Both the position numbers and the translations under genes were made by a program. The notes beneath the pieces were generated by a model that saw only the letters and a program-made list of their open reading frames with translations, searched no databases and was not told the origin of the DNA. This document shows positions 27,096-34,397 of a stretch of DNA of 41,857 nt, piece by piece. Numbering within the stretch: the stretch's first letter is position 1; each line of letters opens with the position of its first letter. This stretch comes from an uncultured Cyclobacteriaceae bacterium (GTDB lineage Bacteria > Bacteroidota > Bacteroidia > Cytophagales > Cyclobacteriaceae): assembly GCA_937958005.1 (NCBI GenBank), contig CALGOB010000078.1, forward strand, positions 1 to 41,857, read 5' to 3'.

Positions 27096-27857
27096 ATGTA
27101 TATTAATCTTTCAGGACTTAACATATTGGTCACTGGTGCCAGTAAGGGAATAGGCAAAGCAATTGCCACTAAATTAGCAGAGGCGGGTGCTACCATTGCC
27201 ATTCACTACAATAAAAATGTAAGAGAAGCGGAGAACTTAGCACATATTTTAGGAAATGAATCGTCTGTTTTTCAAGCTGATCTAAGTACAAAAGACGGGG
27301 CAATCAAATTGTTTGAACAGGTGGTTGGAAGGTTTGGTAGTGTAGAAATACTAGTCAACAATGCTGGAATAGCAGTTTCTAGCCCTATAGAATCATCGGA
27401 TGATGATTGGCTTTCCATCTGGAATGAAACTGTAAACGTTAATTTGACTGCCTCGGCATTGCTCTGCAAAAAGGCAGTTAACCATTTCTTAGAAAGAAAA
27501 GCAGCTGGTCGAATTATCAATATTACTTCACGAGCTGTGCATCGTGGCGATACTGCCGAATATATAGCTTATGGTGCTTCTAAGGCAGGCATGTCATCTC
27601 TTGTTAAAACTATTGCTAGAGCTTATGGTAAAAATGGAATAAAGGCCTTTAATGTTGCACCTGGCTTTGTAAGAACAGATATGGCTAAAACCTTCATCAC
27701 AGAATATGGTGAAAATTACGCTGTAAATGATCTAGCCCTTGATAGACTTACAGAACCTAAGGATATAGCACCATTAGTTACATTTCTGGCCAGTGGAATG
27801 GCTGATCATTCAACAGGAGCAACTTTTGATTTGAATGCAGGTAGCTATGTCAGGTAA
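27096..27857 (+). CDS. Short-chain dehydrogenase/reductase (FabG-like)
   Basis: 253 residues, a classical SDR. The dinucleotide motif is TGASKGIG (13-20); NNAG is near residue 90; the catalytic residues are Ser145 (NITSRAV), Tyr159 and Lys163 (YGASKAG). The C-terminal region has NVAPGFVRTDMA. The length and pattern are closest to 3-oxoacyl-ACP reductases and related NAD(P)H oxidoreductases, but SDR substrate cannot be read from motifs and the gene is not next to other fatty-acid genes. It is monocistronic, divergent from the GAF gene. Confidence 0.9.
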   Translation: MYINLSGLNILVTGASKGIGKAIATKLAEAGATIAIHYNKNVREAENLAHILGNESSVFQADLSTKDGAIKLFEQVVGRFGSVEILVNNAGIAVSSPIESSDDDWLSIWNETVNVNLTASALLCKKAVNHFLERKAAGRIINITSRAVHRGDTAEYIAYGASKAGMSSLVKTIARAYGKNGIKAFNVAPGFVRTDMAKTFITEYGENYAVNDLALDRLTEPKDIAPLVTFLASGMADHSTGATFDLNAGSYVR

Positions 27858-28358
27858 CACCTAAACGCATGTATTGTACCTTGGCTACACAGCTAGACCC
27901 TCTCAAGTAGTATTGCACTTCTCATTAACCTCTATGACTCTGTTTCATCAAGTGTAAACTTCTCATAAAAAGGCTTACGAAGCATTTTTATTTTGAATTA
28001 AGAATTGCAGAAAGCCGAATCAGTTAATTTTTTAGTTGCAGAAAAAAATTGCTGGATTCATTTTTTGACCCCACTTGCCAAAATAATGAACCAACCCCGA
28101 CCCAAGGGTACGGGGTATCTATGGGCAATAATTTAATGATCGACTCAAGTCGGGGAATTAATATCCCTTAGGGATTAAAATGTATAACTATTATTCAATA
28201 CAACGCTAAAAAGCGACTATATGGTTAATTGAAAGACCATCCCTTAAAAATGCCTGTTGGTCGAATAATTCTCCCCGTTTATGAAAATACAATTTGATAA
28301 ATAGATCAATTAGCCGTAATTTACTCTTATTAACAATTTACTAAAGAGTACTACATAA
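27858..28358. other. 501-bp spacer with family C copy 5
   Basis: No gene. It holds a reverse family C copy (28085-28179). The rest shows no convincing promoter box or RNA gene. Confidence 0.6.
28085..28179 (-). repeat. Dispersed repeat family C, copy 5 (reverse)
   Basis: A 95-bp reverse-orientation copy from AATGAACCAACCCC to GGGATTAAA. Its second palindrome is shortened (CGACTCAAGTCGGGG), which keeps a stem with a smaller loop. Confidence 0.9.
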
Positions 28359-28772
28359 ATGAATAGCTTTACTACTCACCTGAGTATGTTAATTCAACTA
28401 GCTTTAACTGATAATGATTTTGCAGGCCCTGAAAAGGGAATGATATATATGATTGGTAAAGCAAACGGAATTAAAGAAACAGAAATAGATGGCCTTGTAA
28501 AAAGGCATCTCAACAAAGAACCAGTAAAAATAGAATTTAAAGCACTTTCTGAAGAAGAGCGTTTCGAATATTTATATAACATTGTTCAACTTATGAAGAT
28601 AGACAATGAGGTTTTTCTATCTGAAATTAGATTCTGTGAAAAGATGGCAGAAAGACTTGGCTATCAAAAAGCCGTAATTAGAGAGGTGTCTTCCAAGATT
28701 TATAGCGATCCAGCTATCACTTCTGATAGACATCTTTTAGCTGATACAGCTCAAAAGTTTCGAATTAATTAA
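28359..28772 (+). CDS. TerB-like protein, first of a tandem pair
   Basis: 137 residues, all-helical, matching the TerB/tellurite-resistance-like helical fold: LSMLIQLALTDNDFAGPEKGM, then YNIVQLMKIDNEVFLSEIRF, where the alternating Asp/Glu-bearing helices and the D-N-D/D-N-E type sites resemble TerB metal-binding positions. The next gene, 24 bp away, is a paralogue with a nearly identical layout. TerB domains occur in stress-response and envelope-associated systems; no ter operon is present here, so tellurite resistance is not implied. Confidence 0.75.
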   Translation: MNSFTTHLSMLIQLALTDNDFAGPEKGMIYMIGKANGIKETEIDGLVKRHLNKEPVKIEFKALSEEERFEYLYNIVQLMKIDNEVFLSEIRFCEKMAERLGYQKAVIREVSSKIYSDPAITSDRHLLADTAQKFRIN

Positions 28773-28796
28773 TTCACATTTAAAGGCATTTTACAA

Positions 28797-29192
28797 ATGA
28801 GTATCAAATCACAACTTAGTATGTTAATAGGCCTTGCAAATGCAGATGAAGATTTTGCAGACAACGAACGAGATTTAATCATGATGATTGGTAAATCCAA
28901 CGGATTGTCAGAAAGCGAAATAGAGGAGTTGATTAGCAAGCCAGAACCGTTACCGGCTATCTCGGCAATGACCGACGATGAAAAGTTTGATTATCTATAT
29001 AATGTTGTTCAATTGATGAAGGTAGATAATCAAGTATATTTATCTGAAATTAAATATTGTGAAGACATAGCAGATCGACTTGGATTTAAGAAGAAGGTAA
29101 TCAGCCTACTGTCTTCAAGGATCTATAGTGATCCATCCATCACTACTGATCGCACTCAGCTTATGAAGGATGCGTTGAAATATAAAAAATAG
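28797..29192 (+). CDS. TerB-like protein, second of a tandem pair
   Basis: 131 residues, paralogous to the preceding gene along its whole length: LSMLIGLANADEDFADNERDL, MMIGKSNGLSESEIEEL, YNVVQLMKVDNQVYLSEIKY and IYSDPSITTDRTQLM correspond to segments of its neighbour. The middle is about six residues shorter. Presumably a local duplication and one transcript with the next gene, which starts 4 bp after the stop. Confidence 0.75.
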   Translation: MSIKSQLSMLIGLANADEDFADNERDLIMMIGKSNGLSESEIEELISKPEPLPAISAMTDDEKFDYLYNVVQLMKVDNQVYLSEIKYCEDIADRLGFKKKVISLLSSRIYSDPSITTDRTQLMKDALKYKK

Positions 29193-29196
29193 GGTT

Positions 29197-30057
29197 GTGC
29201 CTGCTTCACAATATGATTTTTGGCAAATAATGGATGAATTAGAGTTTGATTCATTTCAACAAACCAAAAATCAATTGCATCAGGCAATACAAAATGTCTC
29301 TGCTGTTGGTAGAACCTTTTTACCTGAATCAAAAATTGATGAGAATGCAGTTCTTGAATGGATTCCGTTCTCCAAAAGATTGGCAGGTAAATGGATACAG
29401 GGCGAAATTAAATTTCGCTCTTCTATCAGCTTAGAGAGTTTTGTAGTATACCTTGTAGATTCTTCTTATACAGAGCTTAGTTCTCTAAAGCTAGTTGGAA
29501 AAAAACAAGGAGCTATCATGGTATGGTTAGAAGAACAATTAGCCTTGCTTGGAGTACAGTCCGCCAATATCTCTTTAAATTATCCTTATCTTATTCCAGA
29601 ATATCCTCAATCTAAAGGAAAGACATTTGATCCAAGTCTACCAGATGCAGCTGCTTTAGCGAATTTGTACCATAATTCATGGTTAGGGATCACTCAATTT
29701 ATTGCTTTAATAGATGGTTTTGCCAGACTGACTGTTTGGCCTCACCATTTTGATATGGCTACCTTACAAGTGGTCAAAGACACGGGCGATCCTGAGACCT
29801 CTGCCAGTATTGGTGTAGGAATGTCTCCTGGTGATCATCACATCGATGAGCCTTATTTTTATATGAATTCTTGGCCATATGCACAACAAGATGATTTCCC
29901 TGAATTAAAATACGGAGAATGGTATGAAGAAGACTGGGCAGGTGCTATCTTGAAGTATTCCGACCTAGTTAAAGAAATATCACCAGCTATCCAACGGGAA
30001 ACCTTGCAAACTTTTCTAGAATCAACCTATCAAGTATTAAGGGCTACTATTATATAA
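29197..30057 (+). CDS. DUF5996 family protein
   Basis: 286 residues from GTG at 29197, or 275 from the ATG at 29230. The GTG is kept because it starts 4 bp after the TerB-like stop, suggesting coupling, but the ATG is equally possible. The hallmarks of DUF5996 are LTVWPHHFDMATLQV, SASIGVGMSPGDHHIDEPYF and MNSWPYAQ near residues 188-230. The conserved His and Asp residues in these segments suggest a metal or substrate site, but the function is unknown. Probably co-transcribed with the two TerB-like genes. Confidence 0.8.
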   Translation: MPASQYDFWQIMDELEFDSFQQTKNQLHQAIQNVSAVGRTFLPESKIDENAVLEWIPFSKRLAGKWIQGEIKFRSSISLESFVVYLVDSSYTELSSLKLVGKKQGAIMVWLEEQLALLGVQSANISLNYPYLIPEYPQSKGKTFDPSLPDAAALANLYHNSWLGITQFIALIDGFARLTVWPHHFDMATLQVVKDTGDPETSASIGVGMSPGDHHIDEPYFYMNSWPYAQQDDFPELKYGEWYEEDWAGAILKYSDLVKEISPAIQRETLQTFLESTYQVLRATII

Positions 30058-30143
30058 TACCAATTTAGATTTATAAGAGCTTATATCTATTAGCAAATTT
30101 AATCCTTCTTCTCATAGAGCTTTGGCGGACACGAGGTATGGTT

Positions 30144-30238
30144 TAATTCCCTAGTCGGACACCCCAGGTGCTTCCGCAAGAGCCGAAGCTACTCGGCGTA
30201 GGCACTGCATCGGGAACTAGGGTTCAGGGCTTGCCCTG
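30144..30238. repeat. Palindromic repeat family D, copy 4, with adjacent hairpin
   Basis: CCCTAGT (30149-30155) and ACTAGGG (30216-30222) enclose GGTGCTTCCGCAAGAGCCGA and its imperfect complement. A perfect hairpin CAGGGC-TT-GCCCTG follows at 30225-30238. The layout resembles the family D elements at 23.5, 31.8 and 31.9 kb, although the sequence is diverged. It lies 87 bp after the DUF5996 gene. Confidence 0.55.
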
Positions 30239-30250
30239 AGGTTAATACCT

Positions 30251-30346
30251 TTTATCCCCAATGATGTATTAGATTTTTAAGAGAAAATCATAAATGACTG
30301 TTAGTTATGGTTTGCATCAAATTTCTATTGCATCATTCGGGTTTAT
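30251..30346. mobile_element. MITE-like family A, copy 2 (86 bp) with TSDs
   Basis: The element at 30256-30341 starts CCCCAATGATGTATTAGA (slightly decayed end) and ends TTGCATCATTCGGG. It is flanked by exact TTTAT repeats at 30251-30255 and 30342-30346. It has the same 86-bp length as copy 3. It lies in the convergent spacer after the DUF5996 gene; no gene is seen in the rest of this 444-bp spacer. Confidence 0.88.
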
Positions 30347-30501
30347 TATTTGCCACGCATTGCAAGTACTCATCATAGCGATGCTGTGCTTGCGCTTTAT
30401 GTCCCAACGGAAAATTGCTTTGTCAAAATCAAATTTGCTAAAAGATCTTATACGCCCTATAAACATAAATTGATATAATAGATGGATTCCTATATCAGGC
30501 C

Positions 30502-31554
30502 TTATTTCTTCCCCACAAACTTCTTGAAATTAAAAATGTAGTTCCTTAAAGATTCTTGCCATGTTACATCCGCATCCCATTTATCACCTATATAGACATC
30601 ATTGGTTACTACTTGTTTGATATAAAATTTTGCCACTGGGGTATTTACGTTGATTCTTTTTAAAGAATTTTGAGTAGTATAAGAAACATAGTCCGTTTCT
30701 CCTTGCTCAGTAGCCATATTCAACATTTTTTTGATCATCATCCCTTTGGTTTCTATATGAAATAGTGCGTATTGAAAGCCTTTTCTAAAAAGATCATCTG
30801 ATAAGGTTGTTTCTACAAACTCATATTTATATGGGAATTCTTTCATTATACTTTCTAGGTCTTTGTTCCATCGGTCAACCTTCAAATTGTACTGATTAGC
30901 AACCTCCTTATTTTGTAGTGCTGCTATCTGATCATCCGTTATTCTCTGAAACTTTGGTACAGCCAGTTTCAATCGGTTAACATCTCTGGCATGTACTTCA
31001 AACTTCCTGTTTTCAAGAATTTTAACATCTCTTAATATCTCAGGTTTTTCAACCATTAAAAAATTCGTTTTCTGAAGTTCTGCTTTGATCAGTTCATTGG
31101 CCATATTCTTCAACAACCGTTGCAAATCTACATGTGCCATATAAGTACTTTTATGAACAGGGCTAGCAGCTTTTAAGAAATTTTTTGCACTTGTTATATT
31201 AACATCAAACTGATTGTTGTCATTTTTACCAAAAGTCAATAGGTAAGAAATCTTCCTTTCCTCAAGGTGATTCAGTATTGCTTTAGTCGCATCAGTTCCT
31301 GATATTATATCTCGATAATCTATATATAATACTGGGTCTATACTCATGAGTATTAACTTGCTATGTACCTTATTAGCAAACTTCTCCCAATCTCCCGGTA
31401 CATTGACAATGATCACTGATCTCTTTGATTGTAAGAATTTCGGAAACTCATTAACAGGACTTAGGTTGCTATAATAGATAGGAGCAGGCACTTGTTGCGC
31501 TTTCGCAATAAAAGCATTTAAGACCAATAAGAAAATGACTATATAACGGTGCAT
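30502..31554 (-). CDS. Secreted protein of unknown function
   Basis: 350 residues with a signal peptide (about 1-19, ending IAKAQ). The first half has alternating hydrophobic strands and helices (SVIIVNVPGDW, PVLYIDYRDIISG, KISYLLTFGKND), suggesting an alpha/beta domain. The second half is charged and helical (IMKEFPYKYEFVETTLSDDL). No catalytic motif, lipobox or sorting domain is seen. I do not recognise the family. It is monocistronic, with a long repeat-rich spacer upstream. Confidence 0.6.
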   Translation of the reverse strand: MHRYIVIFLLVLNAFIAKAQQVPAPIYYSNLSPVNEFPKFLQSKRSVIIVNVPGDWEKFANKVHSKLILMSIDPVLYIDYRDIISGTDATKAILNHLEERKISYLLTFGKNDNNQFDVNITSAKNFLKAASPVHKSTYMAHVDLQRLLKNMANELIKAELQKTNFLMVEKPEILRDVKILENRKFEVHARDVNRLKLAVPKFQRITDDQIAALQNKEVANQYNLKVDRWNKDLESIMKEFPYKYEFVETTLSDDLFRKGFQYALFHIETKGMMIKKMLNMATEQGETDYVSYTTQNSLKRINVNTPVAKFYIKQVVTNDVYIGDKWDADVTWQESLRNYIFNFKKFVGKK

Positions 31555-31762
31555 GGATAATATATTTGTGCAAGTATGATATATTCGAGTGAATATAACG
31601 ATTTTCTTTTGGTAAAATTATCAAAGATTAAAGCAAAGCAATAAAGATTATTACAGTTAGCTAGTTATATTAAACTTGCTAATTACAATGTAGTGACTTT
31701 TTAATGTGTAATTATGAATTTAAAATTAGTTGAATAGTTTTACTAAAAAGGATAAAAAATGA

Positions 31763-31822
31763 GCCACCCCCCTCTCCAGTGCCTCTACTGAGAAAGCTAC
31801 AGCACTCGCAGAAGGATACGGG
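31763..31822. repeat. Palindromic repeat family D, copy 2
   Basis: CCAGTGCCTCTACTGAGAA followed by GCTACAGCACTCGCAGAAGG. It is closely similar to copy 1 at 23469-23534, keeping the GTGC...GCAC inner stem. It merges on its right into a reverse family C fragment. Confidence 0.7.
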
Positions 31823-31837
31823 GTATAATGGGCAATC

Positions 31838-31933
31838 TTTAATCCCTAAGGGATATTAATTCCCCGACTTTGAGTCGATCATTAAATTATTGCCCATAGA
31901 TACCCCGTACCCTTGGGTCGGGGTTGGTTCATT
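31838..31933 (+). repeat. Dispersed repeat family C, copy 6
   Basis: A 96-bp, near-consensus copy (CCCCGACTTTGAGTCG at the second palindrome). It is directly preceded by a partial reverse copy and followed by family D copy 3. Confidence 0.9.
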
Positions 31934-31937
31934 GATC

Positions 31938-32026
31938 CACTCAGCGCCTCCGCAAAGAAGCTTCAGCTCCCGCGGAAGAGTTTGGCTGCCCGACCCAGGG
32001 CAATTAATATCCCTTAGGGATTAAAT
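31938..32026. repeat. Family D copy 3 followed by truncated family C copy 7
   Basis: CAGCGCCTCCGCAAAGAAGC and its partner CTCCCGCGGAAGAG (about 31943-31980) form a family D-like imperfect palindrome. From 31989, CCCGACCCAGGG joins AATTAATATCCCTTAGGG, the two outer parts of a reverse family C copy lacking its centre. Confidence 0.65.
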
Positions 32027-32285
32027 TGTAACGCACTAAATAAACGTGTTAACGTTTAATTTTGTAATAAGGAGGCTCCTAGGATTTCCTGTAGCTTTTT
32101 GGTCAAATCATTTTTTCTGTTGATTGGATAACTTTTCTTACTTGATTAATGAGTTAACAAGACTAATTTGACTCAGGCTCTTTTTAATAAAAGGTGTTGT
32201 TAAAAGAGTAGCTGTGATCTCTCGAAGAAATACTTTTTTATTTTCTAGCATACAATTATCTTGGTGATCTCTAAATAAACAAAAT

Positions 32286-32846
32286 ATGAAAAGATGTGCT
32301 TGGGTGGAAAACACTTTTGACCAATACATAAAATACCATGATGAAGAATGGGGTGTGCCTGTACATGATGATAAAACTCATTTTGAATTCCTTACCCTAG
32401 AGAGTGCGCAAGCTGGGCTGAGTTGGGCAACTATCTTAAGAAAAAGGGCAGGTTATCAAAAAGCTTTTGCCAACTTCAATTATCAAGAAGTCGCTTTGTT
32501 TGATAAGAAAAAAGAGGAAGAACTTATCCAGTTTGAAGGAATCATTAGAAATAAACTAAAAGTAGCCGCCACGGTTAATAATGCCCAGCGGTTTATTGAA
32601 GTCATAGAATCGCACGGCTCTTTTGACAAATACATATGGGATTTTGTGGATGGCAAACCAATTGTAAATCACTGGAAAACCACTGATGAAGTTCCTGCTA
32701 CTACTCCTTTGTCAGATAAAATAAGTAAAGATCTAAAAAAGCGAGGTTTTAAATTTGTGGGCAGTACTACCATTTATGCTCAGTTACAAGCTACCGGTCT
32801 GGTGAATGATCATACGGTAGATTGTTTTAGGCATGGTGAAGTTTAG
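32286..32846 (+). CDS. tag: DNA-3-methyladenine glycosylase I
   Basis: 186 residues, the typical Tag length. Tag removes 3-methyladenine from alkylated DNA as the first step of base-excision repair. The N-terminal MKRCAWV and the C-terminal HTVDCFRH supply the Cys and His residues of the Tag zinc site. ESAQAGLSWATILRKR contains the acidic residue of the base pocket and the helix-hairpin-helix region. YHDEEWGVP near residue 17 is characteristic. It starts at ATG 32286 just before this motif. It is monocistronic. Confidence 0.95.
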   Translation: MKRCAWVENTFDQYIKYHDEEWGVPVHDDKTHFEFLTLESAQAGLSWATILRKRAGYQKAFANFNYQEVALFDKKKEEELIQFEGIIRNKLKVAATVNNAQRFIEVIESHGSFDKYIWDFVDGKPIVNHWKTTDEVPATTPLSDKISKDLKKRGFKFVGSTTIYAQLQATGLVNDHTVDCFRHGEV

Positions 32847-32944
32847 ACTGAAAATTTGTCATCTTCATTTCATAAGGCTAGACTATCGGAATTTCTATTT
32901 TAGGAAAAACAAAAAGAAGGATTAGATTACTTAAAAGTTATTCT

Positions 32945-34120
32945 ATGCGGCAAATACAAAATAGATGGTTTAAATCATATATTTTCATAGCGCTCACTTT
33001 TATCCTTGCTTGTACTTCTTTATCTGAGGATGAAATTTCGCCTGTGCAAATAGAAGAAAATCTAATAATCAATCTCAGATGGTTTTCAGGATCGTTTGAT
33101 CAGTCTGAGGAAGAAATGAGAACTGGTTTAGCTTGGGGCCTTTCTTCTCTAGGGGCTATGCTACCCACTGGTTCTTTAAATGATGCCATTACAGATTTAG
33201 ACAATAACGTTTTCACATTAGATCTTTCGCAAGTAGGTTTTACCCCTGAAGCACAAGAAGCTCTTCAGGTTGTAGTGACTCGCTTAAAAAATAGCCCTGC
33301 GTATATTACAAATAATTATACTGAATTAGGCAGGCTATTAGCACTAACTCTTAATAGTACCTATCATTATTACAAGATAGTAGGTATGCCAGAGACTCTT
33401 AATGAATTCTTAAATTTATATCGTTTTGAGGGAAAGCAGATAAGAGTCATCAATTCTGCTGTTTCATCAGTACAACGATTATTAGAAGTTGCAGAAGCTG
33501 AGAGCTTCGAAGAGATTGCATTTTTGGCTACGGAAGGATCTGGTAGCTTTCAAGATGGTACTTTCGAAACCGTTGAATTTGAGGTTAATGATTTCTTACC
33601 AAACGGACAATCAAGGTTTGCCCTATATGATAAAAATGGTCGTTTAAAAGCTGCCGCTGACCCTGGAATTACATTTGCGGGTAAACCAGTGAAATGTTTA
33701 TGGTGCCATGAAATAGACATTCAGCCATTTTTTTCAATAAATCCTGTATTAGAGGGAGAAGGTTTTTTAAGTCAAGAGGAGTTCTTAGACCTTAGAGATG
33801 TTAGGTTGTTATTTTTAGCAGAACATAGAGCTAATTTGTCAAGTGATATTGATTTTGAGAAACGCCAAGATCATTCATTAATGGAACATATTTATTTAGA
33901 CTTTTTCGAACCCTCTGCAGAGAGACTTGCTGAAGAATGGGGTATTTCATTAGAAAGAGTAAGGGATCTATTGCAAGATCAAGAAACTCACATACAATCA
34001 GAATTTTCTTTTCCTGACCTTTACGATAGAGTGGAAGTGGATAAAATTGGTCCTTATATGACTGTTGAGGTTCCTGAGAACGCAAGAGATTTATCTGACA
34101 ATGAACCTGATTTTTTCTAA
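32945..34120 (+). CDS. Lipoprotein with a single CXXCH motif
   Basis: 391 residues. A lipoprotein signal (FIALTFILAC, Cys near 23) is followed by the acidic TSLSEDEISP. Residues 251-255 are Cys-Leu-Trp-Cys-His in KPVKCLWCHEIDIQPFF, a c-type haem attachment motif, preceded by GRLKAAADPGITFAG. No distal Met is obvious. The rest is mostly helical, and the C-terminal region is strongly acidic (RDLSDNEPDFF). If haem is attached this would be an outer-membrane-anchored, single-haem protein, but the motif alone can also bind metal or occur by chance. No cytochrome maturation or redox genes adjoin it. The family is not recognised. Confidence 0.7.
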   Translation: MRQIQNRWFKSYIFIALTFILACTSLSEDEISPVQIEENLIINLRWFSGSFDQSEEEMRTGLAWGLSSLGAMLPTGSLNDAITDLDNNVFTLDLSQVGFTPEAQEALQVVVTRLKNSPAYITNNYTELGRLLALTLNSTYHYYKIVGMPETLNEFLNLYRFEGKQIRVINSAVSSVQRLLEVAEAESFEEIAFLATEGSGSFQDGTFETVEFEVNDFLPNGQSRFALYDKNGRLKAAADPGITFAGKPVKCLWCHEIDIQPFFSINPVLEGEGFLSQEEFLDLRDVRLLFLAEHRANLSSDIDFEKRQDHSLMEHIYLDFFEPSAERLAEEWGISLERVRDLLQDQETHIQSEFSFPDLYDRVEVDKIGPYMTVEVPENARDLSDNEPDFF

Positions 34121-34153
34121 AAGTTATTAAAATTGCAGGGAGGTAATAAAGGT

Positions 34154-34372
34154 TGTCACGGTTGATTTTGTATACCTAACACATCTGATCAACTTCTCTA
34201 GTTTAACCCGAATGATGCATTAGACTTTTAAGAGAAAATCATAAATGACTGTTAGTTATGGCTTGCATCAAGTTTCTATTGCATCATTCGGGTTTAAGTG
34301 ATCTTTGAGGACACAGATCAAGACGATGTTTGTAAATAAAAAGCTATAATAAATAACCCGTGATAATGTCTA
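34154..34372 (+). repeat. Family B element, copy 2, interrupted by family A
   Basis: It runs from TTGTCACGGTTGATTTTGTA to CCGTGATAATGTCT. Removing family A copy 3 plus one TTTAA leaves 128 bp that align with the reverse complement of family B copy 1, about 85-90% by eye. It lies in the convergent spacer between the CXXCH lipoprotein gene and the methyltransferase gene. Confidence 0.8.
34202..34297. mobile_element. MITE-like family A, copy 3 (86 bp), nested in family B
   Basis: The element at 34207-34292 has ends CCCGAATGATGCATTAGAC and TCTATTGCATCATTCGGG, inverted repeats over about 17 bases with one mismatch. Exact TTTAA flanks (34202-34206 and 34293-34297) are present, while family B copy 1 has the single site (TTAAA on the plus strand, 26928-26932). 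This demonstrates a transposition event with a 5-bp duplication. Confidence 0.92.
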
Positions 34373-34397
34373 ATCTACTACATTCTTTTATCATTCA

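Larger units (their letters stand above)
31555..32285. other. 731-bp spacer filled by a compound repeat block
   Basis: No gene. 31763-32026 holds, in order, family D copy 2, a reverse family C fragment (about 31811-31837, GGATACGGGGTATAATGGG), family C copy 6, family D copy 3, and a truncated reverse family C copy 7. The alternating D and C units suggest that these repeats insert into or next to each other. Confidence 0.75.

Noticed and set aside
28359-29192. A tellurite-resistance locus
   Set aside because: Only TerB-like helical domains are present; terC, terD and other ter genes are absent.
9183-32026. Family C copies as a CRISPR array or integron attC sites
   Set aside because: Copies are kilobases apart, without regular spacers, cas genes or an integron integrase, and they lie in both orientations.
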